From Pseudaminobacter soli (ex Zhang et al. 2022) (lineage in GTDB: Bacteria > Pseudomonadota > Alphaproteobacteria > Rhizobiales > Rhizobiaceae): DNA of 64,000 nt. The notes under the pieces were generated by a model. The model did not search any database. It was given only the letters and a program-made list of their open reading frames with translations, and was not told where the DNA came from. Position numbers and translations under genes: made by a program. The stretch spans positions 124,001-188,000 of the forward strand of contig NZ_JABVCF010000009.1 in assembly GCF_014595955.1 (NCBI RefSeq), in the 5' to 3' direction. This document shows positions 48,823 to 58,212 of this stretch, piece after piece; position 1 is the first letter of the stretch, and each line of letters begins with the position of its first letter.

Positions 48823-49629
48823 ATGCGGCTGTCTGCGGTCGATCTCAATTGCGACATGGGAGAGGCGTTCGGGCGATGGACCATCGCCGACGCCGATGAC
48901 GCGCGAATCATGGCGTTGGTCAGTTCGGCCAACATTGCGGCCGGCTTCCATGCGGGCGATCCCATGCTGATGAACGAGACGGTGCGGCTGGCCGCACAGC
49001 ATGGCGTAGGCGTCGGCGCACATCCCGGCTACCGGGACCTCCAGGGTTTCGGCCGCCGCAAGATCGCCGGCAGCAACGAAGAGATTCTCAACGACGTGAT
49101 CTACCAGGTAGGCGCCGTGCGCGAATTCGCGCGCTGCCACGGCGTCAATCTCCAGCACGTCAAGCCGCATGGCGCGCTCTACATGGAGATGGCCGTCAAC
49201 GAGGATTTGTCGCGCGGCTTCATCGACTTCATGCGCCGCACGTCGCCGGACGCCTACGTCTTCTGCTTGGAGTCATCGCTGACGTGCCGCATCGCCCGCG
49301 AGATGGGACAGCCGGTCGTACGGGAATTCTATGCTGACCGGGAGTACGACAGGAGCGGCTCGATCGTCTTTGCGCGGCGGGTTGGTCGACTGGACCCCGA
49401 GCGAACCGCGGAAAAGGTGGTTCGCGCCTGCCACGAGGGGAAGGTGCGCACCGTCGATGGGGACGACATCGACGTCCCCTTCGAGTCCATTTGCTTCCAC
49501 TCAGACACACCTGGCTGCGTCGAGATCGGCTCCGCGATACGCGACGCGCTCACCGCCAACGGCATCCGCATTGCGCCGGTGTCCGAGATCGTCGCCAGCC
49601 CAGCCAAGTCCTCCAGGAGCGCCATATGA
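48823..49629 (+). CDS. pxpA: 5-oxoprolinase subunit A (LamB/YcsF family)
   Basis: 268 aa, a typical length, with GGGAGGA upstream. It opens [13 protein letters not shown] and has [38 protein letters not shown] and [15 protein letters not shown], all classic. With PxpB and PxpC it hydrolyses 5-oxoproline using ATP. It is the first gene of an operon whose members overlap by ATGA junctions; LysR divergent upstream. Confidence 0.93.
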   Translation: MRLSAVDLNCDMGEAFGRWTIADADDARIMALVSSANIAAGFHAGDPMLMNETVRLAAQHGVGVGAHPGYRDLQGFGRRKIAGSNEEILNDVIYQVGAVREFARCHGVNLQHVKPHGALYMEMAVNEDLSRGFIDFMRRTSPDAYVFCLESSLTCRIAREMGQPVVREFYADREYDRSGSIVFARRVGRLDPERTAEKVVRACHEGKVRTVDGDDIDVPFESICFHSDTPGCVEIGSAIRDALTANGIRIAPVSEIVASPAKSSRSAI

Positions 49630-49868
49630 GCAAGCAAGAGATCCGGTCGCCGCTTCCCGGTGTCTTCTACCGAAGGCCTACGCCGGACAGCCCTCCCTAC
49701 AAGAACGACGGCGACGCCGTGGCCGCCGATGACGTCATCGGGCTGATCGAGGTGATGAAGTCATTCCACGAGGTGAAGGCGGGAGTAGCGGCTCGGGCCA
49801 TCCATTTCCTGGCCGACAATGAGGATGCGATCATGGCCGGCGACGTCATCGCAGAGGTCGAGGGATGA
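49626..49868 (+). CDS. Biotin carboxyl carrier protein
   Basis: 80 aa. The biotinyl domain has [19 protein letters not shown] and the biotin-accepting lysine in [11 protein letters not shown]; the usual MKM context is MKS, as seen in carriers from this kind of operon. It starts within the pxpA stop (ATGA) and overlaps the next start. It would carry carboxyl-biotin between the biotin carboxylase and a partner, presumably PxpC (carboxyltransferase-like). Confidence 0.88.
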   Translation: MSKQEIRSPLPGVFYRRPTPDSPPYKNDGDAVAADDVIGLIEVMKSFHEVKAGVAARAIHFLADNEDAIMAGDVIAEVEG

Positions 49869-51247
49869 CCATCGGCTCCGTCCTCATCGCGAACAGGGGT
49901 GAGATCGCTGTGCGCATCAACAGTGCCGCCAAGGCGCTGGGCCTGCGTACCATCCAGGTTCACAGCACGGCCGACACGGACTCCCTTGCGGTCCGTCTGG
50001 CCGACGAGGCTGTCCCGATCGGTCCGCCGGCGGCCAAGAAGTCCTATCTCAACATTCCGGCGATCATAGAGGCGGCAAAGACGGCTGGCGCGGACGCGGT
50101 CCATCCGGGATACGGCTTCCTGGCGGAGAACGCGGATTTTGCGGACGCGGTGGTCGCGGCCGGCATGCGCTTCGTCGGCCCTTCGGGCACCGCGATCCGG
50201 CTGTTGGGCGACAAGGTGGCCGCTCGCGAGGCCGCCCGCAAGGCTGGCGTCCCGACGGTACCCGGCAGCGACGGGCGCATCTCCAGCGCAGCCGACGCGG
50301 CGAACATTGCGGACGAGATCGGCTTCCCCGTCATGATCAAGGCCGCCGCGGGCGGCGGCGGACGTGGCATACGCATCATCAAGGAGCGCTCGGAGTTCGA
50401 ACGGCAGTTCCTGCAGGCAGCCGCGGAGGCCGAGGCCGCGTTCGGCGACGGCGGCCTCTATGTCGAGAAGGTCATCGAGCGCGCCCGCCATGTAGAGGTC
50501 CAGATCCTCGGCGACGGGAAGAACTTCGTCCATTGCTTCGAACGCGAATGCTCCCTCCAGCGTCGCCGTCAGAAGGTCTGGGAAGAGGCGCCGGCTTTCC
50601 GCCTGCCGCCGGAGGTGCGCGACCGCCTCTGCGCGAGCGCCGTCGAACTGGCCCGTTCGGTCGGGTATGTCGGCGCGGGCACCGTGGAATATCTCTACGA
50701 CGAAGACGCGCAGGCCTTTTATTTCATCGAAGTCAACACCCGCATACAGGTCGAGCATCCGGTAACGGAGATGATCACCGGCATCGACCTGGTGCAGGAG
50801 ATGCTCAAGATCGCCGGCGGTGCACCGCTGTCGGTGAGGCAGGAGGACATCGCGATCAGTGGTCACGCGATCGAGTGCCGCATCAACGCGGAAGATCCTT
50901 TCAAGGACTTCCAGCCCTGGCCGGGAAAGGTGGAGGGACTGACCGTCCCCGAGGCGGCGCATGTGCGCTTCGACACCCTCCTCTACGAGGGCTACACCGT
51001 GCCGCCCTTTTACGACTCGCTGCTGGGCAAGCTGATCGTCCACGGCGAGACCCGCGAACAGTGCCTGTCCAGGCTCGGTGAGGCGCTCGGCGAGCTCGAG
51101 ATACGGGGCATCCCGACTACCGTGCCGCTCCACACCGCTCTGGCGGCCGACCCGGACGTGGCCTCCGGCCGTATCCACACACGTTTCCTCGAAGGCTGGC
51201 TGGAAACACGCTTCGCCGCGCGGGACAGCGAGAAAGAGGTGGCCTGA
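49865..51247 (+). CDS. accC: Biotin carboxylase subunit
   Basis: 460 aa, full length. ATP-grasp elements are MIKAAAGGGGRGIRII, the HVEVQILGDGKN region and EVNTRIQVEHPVTE; CFERECSLQRRRQKVWEEAP shows the carboxylase signature (QRR here, commonly QRRHQK; the His is Arg). It overlaps its neighbours at both ends. Although named AccC by family, the context (pxp genes) suggests a substrate-specific ATP-dependent carboxylation rather than fatty-acid synthesis. Confidence 0.92.
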   Translation: MTIGSVLIANRGEIAVRINSAAKALGLRTIQVHSTADTDSLAVRLADEAVPIGPPAAKKSYLNIPAIIEAAKTAGADAVHPGYGFLAENADFADAVVAAGMRFVGPSGTAIRLLGDKVAAREAARKAGVPTVPGSDGRISSAADAANIADEIGFPVMIKAAAGGGGRGIRIIKERSEFERQFLQAAAEAEAAFGDGGLYVEKVIERARHVEVQILGDGKNFVHCFERECSLQRRRQKVWEEAPAFRLPPEVRDRLCASAVELARSVGYVGAGTVEYLYDEDAQAFYFIEVNTRIQVEHPVTEMITGIDLVQEMLKIAGGAPLSVRQEDIAISGHAIECRINAEDPFKDFQPWPGKVEGLTVPEAAHVRFDTLLYEGYTVPPFYDSLLGKLIVHGETREQCLSRLGEALGELEIRGIPTTVPLHTALAADPDVASGRIHTRFLEGWLETRFAARDSEKEVA

Positions 51248-52122
51248 TGAAGAACCGGTACAGTTTCGGCGGCGACGAGCACCTGTTCGTCGAATGCGAC
51301 GAAAGCATGTCGCTCGAGGCTTTCTTCAAGAGCCTGTCGATGACGAAGGCCGTGAAGGCGAGCGGCATCAGGGGAATCACGGAGATATGCCCGGCCAATG
51401 CCTCCTTCCAGATCAAGTTCGACCCGGACGTCATCAGCCCGGGCGACCTCCTTCGTGAAGTGCAGGCTATCGAGGACGCGGCCGAAAGGGCGGAACCGGT
51501 CATCGGTACCCGCATAATCGAGATCCCCGTCTTCTATCAGGACCCCTGGACGCACGAGACGCTCATGCGGTTCCGCGAGCGGCATCAGGACCCCAAGGCG
51601 ACCGATCTCGAATACGCCGCCCGCATCAACAACTACGCGACGGTGGAGGACTTCATCGCTGCGCATTCGGGCGCCCCGTGGTTCGTGTCGATGGTGGGCT
51701 TCGTGGCGGGGCTGCCCTTCATGTACCAGATGGTGGACCGCCCGCGGCAGTTGCAGGTTCCCAAATATCTCAGGCCGCGCACGGACACCCCGAAGCTGAC
51801 GGTCGGCTATGGCGGCTGCTTCTCCTGCATCTATTCGGTGCGCGGGGCGGGCGGATACCAGATGTTCGGAATCACTCCGATGCCGATCTTCGATCCCGAG
51901 CAGAAGGTGAGCTACCTCAGGGACTTCATGGTCTTCTTCCGGCCGGGCGACATCGTCAAGTTCAAGTCGGTCGGTCGAGAGGAATACGATCAGACGGTCG
52001 CGGATGTGGAAGCTGGCCGCTTCGCTCCGGCCATGCGGGACGTGACGTTCGATCTGACGGAATTCCAGAAGGGCATCGACGCCTACAATGCGAAGCTGGA
52101 GGGGGCGATCCATGGGCGTTAG
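51247..52122 (+). CDS. pxpB: 5-oxoprolinase subunit B (allophanate hydrolase subunit 1 family)
   Basis: 291 aa, longer than the minimal PxpB (~220). Characteristic segments are FFKSLSMTKAVKASGIRG (early) and IEIPVFYQDPW, then PWFVSMVGFVAGLPFM and PRTDTPKLTVGYGG. The start overlaps the accC stop by one base. Together with PxpC it forms the carboxyltransferase-like (CT) part of the complex. Confidence 0.9.
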   Translation: MKNRYSFGGDEHLFVECDESMSLEAFFKSLSMTKAVKASGIRGITEICPANASFQIKFDPDVISPGDLLREVQAIEDAAERAEPVIGTRIIEIPVFYQDPWTHETLMRFRERHQDPKATDLEYAARINNYATVEDFIAAHSGAPWFVSMVGFVAGLPFMYQMVDRPRQLQVPKYLRPRTDTPKLTVGYGGCFSCIYSVRGAGGYQMFGITPMPIFDPEQKVSYLRDFMVFFRPGDIVKFKSVGREEYDQTVADVEAGRFAPAMRDVTFDLTEFQKGIDAYNAKLEGAIHGR

Positions 52123-53083
52123 GGTCATCAATCCGGGTCTCTCCACCACCGTCCAGGACCTCGGCCGTCCCGGCTACTTCCATCTCGGCATTCCGATCGG
52201 CGGCGCCATGGACCGGCTCGCCATGCGGGCGGCGAACCTGCTCGTCGGCAATCCGGAGGACGCTGCAGGGCTGGAGGCCGTCTTCGTCGGGCCGCAACTC
52301 GAGTTCACGGCCGATACGGTCGTTGCCGTCACCGGCGCTGACATGCCGATCAAGGTCGACGGCGAGCAGAAGCCGGGGTGGACGGCCCTCGAAGTCAGGA
52401 AGGGCCAGGTGCTGAGCTTCGATTTCCTGAACAAGGGCGCGCGCATCTACATCGCGGTCGCCGGCGGCATCGACGTGCCGGTGGCGCTGGGGAGCCGCTC
52501 CACCTATCCGATCGGAGCGCTGGGCGGCTTCAAGGGGCGGGCGATCGCCGCCGGGGACGAACTACCAGTCGGCGCGGCTGGTGGCGCCAAGGCCGGCCGC
52601 AGCGTGCCGGAGGCCCTGCGACGCGGCCCGGGCCGGCCAACGGAGCTTCGCGTCCTGCCCGGCCTCTACTGGCATCGCATTGCCGAGAGCTCGCAGGCGG
52701 GCTTCTTCGAAGACGACTGGAAGGTGGCTCCGGAGGCCGACCGGATGGGCTATCGATTCCGGGGCGGGCGCAAGCTCGAATTCGTGGAGCGCGAGCAGCC
52801 TTTCGGCGCCGGGTCCGATCCCTCCAACATCGTCGACAGCTGCTATCCCTACGGCTCCATCCAGGTGCCGGGTGGAACAGAGCCGATCATCCTGCATCGG
52901 GATGCTGTGTCGGGCGGCGGCTACTTCATGATCGGCACCGTCATCTCGGCCGACATGGACCTGATCGGCCAGATGCAGCCGAATACGCCTACGCGTTTCG
53001 TCCAGGTCACGATGGAGGAGGCCATGAAGGCCCGCGCCGACCGCGCAAGGCTTTTGCAGGACATACGCACCGCACTCGTTTGA
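52112..53083 (+). CDS. pxpC: 5-oxoprolinase subunit C (biotin-dependent carboxyltransferase family)
   Basis: 323 aa from the ATG at 52112, overlapping pxpB. Family patterns are PGLSTTVQDLGRPGYFHLGI, SGAMD-like GGAMDRLAMRAANLLVGN, VTGADMPIKVDG and GSRSTYPIGALGGFKGR. KipA/AHS2-type proteins resemble the carboxyltransferase domain of urea amidolyase. With BCCP and biotin carboxylase beside it, the set could be a complete biotin-dependent carboxylation system. Confidence 0.9.
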   Translation: MGVRVINPGLSTTVQDLGRPGYFHLGIPIGGAMDRLAMRAANLLVGNPEDAAGLEAVFVGPQLEFTADTVVAVTGADMPIKVDGEQKPGWTALEVRKGQVLSFDFLNKGARIYIAVAGGIDVPVALGSRSTYPIGALGGFKGRAIAAGDELPVGAAGGAKAGRSVPEALRRGPGRPTELRVLPGLYWHRIAESSQAGFFEDDWKVAPEADRMGYRFRGGRKLEFVEREQPFGAGSDPSNIVDSCYPYGSIQVPGGTEPIILHRDAVSGGGYFMIGTVISADMDLIGQMQPNTPTRFVQVTMEEAMKARADRARLLQDIRTALV

Positions 53084-53144
53084 ATACTGGGCGAACTGCC
53101 GCCACCACGCCCGGCGGCACAGAATAAGGGGAAGGGGAACTACA

Positions 53145-54215
53145 ATGAAAAAACTGACGGGACTGATACTCGCCGCTGCCGTCTCGACCGCAGCACTCTC
53201 CCAGGCTTTGGCGGATGACTGGTTTCCGTATGACGCGGCCAAGATCGAGCCGCCCTTCGCGGCCGACGGCAAATCGGTAGACGTCTCCTACGAGCCGCTG
53301 CCGAAGGCCGAGAAGGCCTGGAACATCTGCGTTTCCTTTCCGCACATGAAGGACGCCTACTGGCTCGGCGTCGGCTATGGGGTGGCTGAGGAAGCTGCCA
53401 GGCTCGGCGTGAAGATGAACATCGTCGAAGCCGGCGGCTACACGGAGTTGGCCAAGCAGATCTCGCAGATCGAGGACTGCGTGGCGAGCGGCGCGGAAGC
53501 GGTCGTCATCGGCGCCATCTCTTACGACGGCCTGAACAACCTCGTCTCCGAGGTTGCCAAGAAGGGCATCCCGGTCGTTGACGTCATCAATGGCATCGGA
53601 TCGCCGGACCTGACCGCGAAGTCGCTTGTTTCCTTCGAGGTGATGGGCAGCAAGACCGGCGAGTACCTGGCCGGGAAGCATCCAGCCGGATCCGAGGAGG
53701 TCGAGGTTGCCTGGTTCCCCGGACCGGCAGGCGCGGGCTGGGTGGAAGCCGCCCACAAGGGCTTCATGGAAGCCGTCAAGGGATCGGCGATCAAGGTCCT
53801 GGAGCCGAAGTTCGGCGACACCGGCAAGGAGGTGCAGCTCAAGCTGGTGGAAGACGCGCTCCAGGCCAATCCCAATGTCCGCTACGTGGCAGGCACGGCG
53901 GTCACCGCGGAAGCGGCGCAGGGCCTGATCCGCGAGCGCGGGTTGCAAGGCAAGGTCGACCTGCTCGCCTTCTACATGACGCCCGGCGTCTACGAGGGCA
54001 TCAAGCGCGGCTTCATCCTCGCCGCTCCGGCCGATTCCATGGTCATCCAGGGCCGCATCGCGGTCGACCAGGCTGTCCGCGCCCTTGAGAAGAAGGACTT
54101 CATCAAGCACGTGGGCCCGAAAATCTTCGTGGTCGACCCGGAGAACGTCAATACGGTGCCGCAGACCAACATCCTGCCGCCCGACGACTACAAGCCGGTC
54201 TTCAGCGTGAACTGA
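53145..54215 (+). CDS. Periplasmic substrate-binding protein, TorT-like (ABC importer)
   Basis: 356 aa with a clear signal peptide (KKLTGLILAAAVSTAALSQA, cleavage near ALA/DD). The segment ICVSFPHMKDAYWLGVGYGV, GGYTELAKQISQIEDCVASG and AVVIGAISYDGLNNL identify a Peripla_BP_4 protein of the TorT type. The next two genes encode an ATPase and a permease, so it serves an importer. It is 61 nt after pxpC; the ligand is probably the compound degraded by the neighbouring enzymes. Confidence 0.88.
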   Translation: MKKLTGLILAAAVSTAALSQALADDWFPYDAAKIEPPFAADGKSVDVSYEPLPKAEKAWNICVSFPHMKDAYWLGVGYGVAEEAARLGVKMNIVEAGGYTELAKQISQIEDCVASGAEAVVIGAISYDGLNNLVSEVAKKGIPVVDVINGIGSPDLTAKSLVSFEVMGSKTGEYLAGKHPAGSEEVEVAWFPGPAGAGWVEAAHKGFMEAVKGSAIKVLEPKFGDTGKEVQLKLVEDALQANPNVRYVAGTAVTAEAAQGLIRERGLQGKVDLLAFYMTPGVYEGIKRGFILAAPADSMVIQGRIAVDQAVRALEKKDFIKHVGPKIFVVDPENVNTVPQTNILPPDDYKPVFSVN

Positions 54216-54229
54216 GGCGCTTGTTCGTC

Positions 54230-54258
54230 GACGGTCCCGCCGACAGGGCGGGACCGTC
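54230..54258 (+). promoter_or_regulatory. Stable intercistronic hairpin between binding-protein and ATPase genes
   Basis: Stem GACGGTCCCGCC/GGCGGGACCGTC (12 bp, perfect) with a 5-nt loop, 14 nt after the binding-protein stop and 16 nt before the ATPase start. There is no T tract. Such structures commonly protect the upstream mRNA and lower downstream expression, giving excess binding protein. Confidence 0.75.
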
Positions 54259-54274
54259 AGCACGGGGTAGAGAC

Positions 54275-55786
54275 ATGAGCCAACCGCCTCTGGTCGAGAT
54301 GACCGGGATCAGCAAGGAATTCCCGGGCGTCAAGGCGTTATCGGACATCGATTTCCGCCTTGATCGCGGCGAGGTCCACGTCCTCTTCGGCGAGAATGGG
54401 GCCGGCAAGTCGACCCTCATCTCGATTATTTCAGGTGTCCATCCTCCGACCGCCGGCACCATGCAGATCGAAGGCAAGGAGGTCGCGTTCCGCTCTGTCT
54501 ACGACGCGCGTCAGGCCGGTATCGGCACCGTGTTCCAGGAATTCTCGCTTGTTCCCACGCTCACCGTCTTCGAGAACGTGCATCTCGGCCAGGAGCCGCG
54601 GCGAGGTCTCTTCGTCGATCGCCGAGCCATGGAGAGGAGCACCGAGGCCCTCTTCCGCGATCTCGGCTTCGAAGTGGATATTCGCGCACCGGTGGCCCAG
54701 CTCTCGCGAGCTCAGCAGCAGATGGTCGAGATTGCCAAGGCGCTGCATGCAAAGGCACGCGTGCTGATCCTCGACGAGCCGACGGCCTCCCTGACGGAAA
54801 AGGAAACAGAGAAGCTCTTTTCCTTCATGCGCCGCGCCAAGGAGAACGGCGTCGGCATCATCTATATTTCGCACCGCATCCAGGAATTTGCCGAGATCGC
54901 GGACCGCATCACTGTCCTGCGTGACGGAAAACTGATCGGCACCGTGAAGGCCGACACGGTTTCGGAACGCGACTTGGTCGAACTCATGACGGGCCGGGCG
55001 ATCGACAAGGTCTATCCCCATATCACGCGCCGGCCGGATGGAGAGACGCTTCTTTCGCTGCGCGGCATCGTCGCGAGCGGTGTCCGGGGCGTCGACATCG
55101 GCGTCCGCGCCGGGGAGGTGCTGGGATTGGCGGGCCTCGTCGGATCGGGCAAGTCACGGGTCTGGCGCAGCATCCTGGGCCTGCAGCCGTTGAAGGCGGG
55201 AACGGTGACGCTGCGGGGCAAGGACGTCACCGGCCTGCCGACGCGAAAGCTGTTGAAGTCGGGCATCTTCTACCTGCCGCCCGACCGCAAGGGCGAGGGC
55301 CTGGTGCTGACTGCATCGGCGCGTGACAATATCAGATTGAGCCTGCTCGGACGCCGTGACCTCGCCGGTGCGTTTGGCATGCCTTCGCCAGCGCGCAGCA
55401 AGACAGAGGCCGACGCCATCGGCGCGCGCGTGGACTTGCCACCGCGAGCTTTCTCGAAAGCGGTCGCGACCCTGTCCGGCGGCAACCAGCAGAAGGTGCT
55501 GTTCGGCAAGGGGTTCGGCGAGGACCATCTGGTCTACATCTTCGACGAGCCCACCGTCGGCGTCGACATGGGCACCCGCAGCCAGCTTTATCTTCTCATC
55601 AGGGATCTGGCCGAGTCGGGCAAGGCCGTGGTGATCGTGTCCTCCGACCTACCGGAGGTCATGCATCTTTCGCACCGGCTGCTGGTGTTTTCCAGCGGCA
55701 GGATCTCCGCCGAGTTGGAAGGGCAGGACATCGTCGAAGAGACGATCTTGCGCCACTTCTTCAGTGAAACAAGGGTTTCCGCCTGA
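54275..55786 (+). CDS. Sugar-type ABC transporter ATP-binding protein (two ATPase domains)
   Basis: 503 aa from the ATG at 54275. The first domain has Walker A GENGAGKST, signature LSRAQQQM and Walker B ILDEPTASLT. The second has a degenerate P-loop GLVGSGKSR, signature LSGGNQQKV and DEPTVGVDMGTR. This tandem layout is that of RbsA/MglA. The stop overlaps the permease start (TGATG). Confidence 0.93.
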   Translation: MSQPPLVEMTGISKEFPGVKALSDIDFRLDRGEVHVLFGENGAGKSTLISIISGVHPPTAGTMQIEGKEVAFRSVYDARQAGIGTVFQEFSLVPTLTVFENVHLGQEPRRGLFVDRRAMERSTEALFRDLGFEVDIRAPVAQLSRAQQQMVEIAKALHAKARVLILDEPTASLTEKETEKLFSFMRRAKENGVGIIYISHRIQEFAEIADRITVLRDGKLIGTVKADTVSERDLVELMTGRAIDKVYPHITRRPDGETLLSLRGIVASGVRGVDIGVRAGEVLGLAGLVGSGKSRVWRSILGLQPLKAGTVTLRGKDVTGLPTRKLLKSGIFYLPPDRKGEGLVLTASARDNIRLSLLGRRDLAGAFGMPSPARSKTEADAIGARVDLPPRAFSKAVATLSGGNQQKVLFGKGFGEDHLVYIFDEPTVGVDMGTRSQLYLLIRDLAESGKAVVIVSSDLPEVMHLSHRLLVFSSGRISAELEGQDIVEETILRHFFSETRVSA

Positions 55787-56826
55787 TGACCTCGCCAGAC
55801 TCCGTCACGAACGGATCGAGCCCGGTTTCGCCGCGTTTCGCGCCCGCCGCAGCAGTCAGGACGCTTTTCCTGAAGGTTGGCGTGCTTCCGTTCTTCCTTG
55901 TTGCGGCGCTGATCATCTTCTCGCTGGTCTCGGGCAATTTCCTGTCGCTGGAGAACCTGACGAACGTAGCGCGGCAGTCGGTCTACCTGATCCTGGTCTC
56001 GCTCGGACAGATGATCGTGCTCATCACCGGCGGGTTTGACCTCGCGGTCGGCACCACGATCGCACTGACGTCGGTCGTCAGCGCGCTTGCCATGGTTGCG
56101 CTTGCCACCGCCATGCCGGACTACGTTTGGCTCGTGATCGCCCTTGGCTGTCTCGCCGGTTTCGCAGCCGCCCTCGCGGTCGGCTGCCTCAACGGCGTCG
56201 GAATCGCTCAGTTCGGCGTGTCGCCCTTCATCATGACGCTGGGCGTCCAGTCCGTCGGGGCCGGTACCGCCCTGTTCCTGACGGGCGGCGTTCCGGTGTC
56301 GCGCCTGCCTTACGAATTCGGCAACCTCTTCGGCTTTGGACGCGTCCTGGGCATGCCGGTTCCGGTCCTCATTGCCATAGTGGCCATCGTGGTCATCTGG
56401 ATCATGATGAACCGCACACGGCTTGGCGCCCATATCTACGCCGTGGGCGGAAACAAGAAAGCCGCGCATCTGTCCGGCGTGAATACGAAGAAGGTTCTGT
56501 TCTCCGCCTATGCGATCTGCGCGCTGTTGGCATCGCTTGCGGGTCTGCTGCTGACGGCGCGCGTGGAATCCGGCGAGACCAATCTCGGCGGCTCCGTGGC
56601 CCTGGAGTCGATCGCCGCCTGCGTCATCGCCGGCGTCTCGCTCAGGGGCGGCATCGGCCGCGTGGAGAGCGTGGTGCTGGGCGCCTTCTTCATCGTCCTC
56701 GTTCAGAACGGCATGAACATCGCGCAGATCGGCTCCTACCTTCAGATGGTCCTGCTCGGTGGTTTGTTGATCCTCGCGGTCATCCTGGACCAGCTTCGCT
56801 ATCGCATCCTGGTCGGTCGGGCCTGA
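55786..56826 (+). CDS. ABC transporter permease (RbsC family)
   Basis: 346 aa with eight or more hydrophobic helices. Characteristic loops are LVSLGQMIVLITGGFDLAVG, and the EAA-like cytoplasmic loop IYAVGGNKKAAHLSGVN. It forms the channel of the importer with the ATPase before it; a single permease probably acts as a homodimer. The gene overlaps the ATPase by one base and leads into the molybdenum hydroxylase genes. Confidence 0.92.
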   Translation: MTSPDSVTNGSSPVSPRFAPAAAVRTLFLKVGVLPFFLVAALIIFSLVSGNFLSLENLTNVARQSVYLILVSLGQMIVLITGGFDLAVGTTIALTSVVSALAMVALATAMPDYVWLVIALGCLAGFAAALAVGCLNGVGIAQFGVSPFIMTLGVQSVGAGTALFLTGGVPVSRLPYEFGNLFGFGRVLGMPVPVLIAIVAIVVIWIMMNRTRLGAHIYAVGGNKKAAHLSGVNTKKVLFSAYAICALLASLAGLLLTARVESGETNLGGSVALESIAACVIAGVSLRGGIGRVESVVLGAFFIVLVQNGMNIAQIGSYLQMVLLGGLLILAVILDQLRYRILVGRA

Positions 56827-56867
56827 CACTCCGCCAATCACTCCGCCAGCAAGCAGAGGATCAAGCG

Positions 56868-57725
56868 TTGCCAGCAACAACCAACGAGAAACTGTTCATG
56901 GCGCGCAGCATCGATGACGCGGTCGCCGCGCTCGCCGACCGCGCGGACGCTACTGCCCTCGCCGGCGGGACCTGGATCATGCGCGCGCCGATCCGGCGCG
57001 AGCCTCCGATCCGCTTCTGCGTCGGCCTGACCCGAATACCGGAGCTGAACGCGGTCGACATCTCCGCAAGCGAGATCCGCATTGGCGCCTGCGTGACCCA
57101 TGCGCGGCTGGTTTCCGCGCTGGCCGGCGTCCGCGGCTGCGAAGGGCTCGTCACAGCGGCCGGCAGCGCGGCAAATCCAGCAGTCCGGCAAATGGCCACG
57201 ATCGGAGGCAATCTGTGCGCGTCCGCCTTTCCGGCCTCGGATCTCGCACCGTCGCTCCTGTCCCTCGATGCGGAGGTCGAGCTTTCCGGACCGGGCGGGG
57301 ACGAGCGGCTCCCTGTCGGCCGCTTCCTGGAGCGTCGAGGCTCGCTTGAGCCGGGCATTCTCCTGACCGCCGTCGTGATCCCGCGCAGGGCCCTGAAATC
57401 CGGTCATGCGCGCTTGCCGTTGCGCAAGGCCGGCGACTACCCCGTCGCGATCGTCAGCATGACGGCGGAGCTTCGAGGCGATGGGGCGGTCGAGGACATC
57501 CGAGTTACGGTGGGCTCGGTGGAGGCCTCGCCGCGTCGCTGGACGCAGCTCGAGCAAGCACTTTTGGGGCGCCGGCTCGACCCGAACGGTGCGTACGACC
57601 TGGCCCAGGCCGAAGCCCATATCTTCACCGGACGCGATGGTGTCGATGCGCCGGGTTGGTATCGGGTGCAGGTGCTGCCGGCCTTGGCTCGGCGTGCCGC
57701 TCAAGCCGTTCTTGCCGGTCCATGA
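56868..57725 (+). CDS. Molybdenum hydroxylase FAD-binding subunit (CoxM/XdhB-like)
   Basis: 285 aa from a TTG at 56868 with AGAGGA upstream; the frame is open further back inside the permease gene, which is a shadow. The FAD motifs are ATALAGGTWIMRA and QMATIGGNLCASAFPASDL; the CO_deh_flav_C part ends the protein. It links the 2Fe-2S subunit to an electron acceptor. The first gene of a three-gene hydroxylase set. Confidence 0.9.
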   Translation: MPATTNEKLFMARSIDDAVAALADRADATALAGGTWIMRAPIRREPPIRFCVGLTRIPELNAVDISASEIRIGACVTHARLVSALAGVRGCEGLVTAAGSAANPAVRQMATIGGNLCASAFPASDLAPSLLSLDAEVELSGPGGDERLPVGRFLERRGSLEPGILLTAVVIPRRALKSGHARLPLRKAGDYPVAIVSMTAELRGDGAVEDIRVTVGSVEASPRRWTQLEQALLGRRLDPNGAYDLAQAEAHIFTGRDGVDAPGWYRVQVLPALARRAAQAVLAGP

Positions 57726-57744
57726 CCAAGATCTAGCGCAGCGG

Positions 57745-58209
57745 ATGACCATGGCCACAAACATCTTGATTAACGGCGAGGCACACGTTTCGACGCGCGA
57801 GCCGATGACGCCGCTCCTTGACGTGCTCCGCGAGGAGTTGTTCCTGACGGGCGCGAAATCGGTCTGCCGCGAAGGCATATGCGGCGCCTGCATCGTCCAT
57901 CTCGACGGACAGCCGGTGGTGTCCTGCCTGGTGCCGGTCGGCACGCTCGAGGGACGGGAGGTCCGCACAGTCGAATCGCTCGCGGCCGAGGGCGAGCCGT
58001 CTCCGCTTCAGCAGGTGATGGAAGAGCACGACGTGGTCCAGTGCGGAATGTGCTTCCCCGGCATCCTCATGACCCTCACCAGCTTCTTTCGCGAACGGCC
58101 GGATGCCGGCCGCGACGAAGTGAAGGCCGCTCTCGTCGGCAATATCTGCCGCTGCACGGGCTACGAGCGCATCGTGGATGCGGCCATAGCCTTGGCGAAA
58201 CGGAGCTGA
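57745..58209 (+). CDS. Molybdenum hydroxylase 2Fe-2S subunit (CoxS-like)
   Basis: 154 aa. The plant-type cluster is held by CREGICGAC plus a following Cys (VVSCLVP); the second cluster by QCGMCFPG and ICRCTGYERIV. This is the standard two-cluster layout. A second ATG at 57751 is also possible. It carries electrons from the molybdenum subunit to the FAD subunit. Confidence 0.93.
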   Translation: MTMATNILINGEAHVSTREPMTPLLDVLREELFLTGAKSVCREGICGACIVHLDGQPVVSCLVPVGTLEGREVRTVESLAAEGEPSPLQQVMEEHDVVQCGMCFPGILMTLTSFFRERPDAGRDEVKAALVGNICRCTGYERIVDAAIALAKRS

Positions 58210-58212
58210 ACC

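Noticed and set aside
49697..51178. A 493-codon minus-strand ORF opposite the biotin carboxylase
   Set aside because: It is antisense to a full-length gene with all expected motifs; the translation shows the typical composition of a GC-rich shadow frame.
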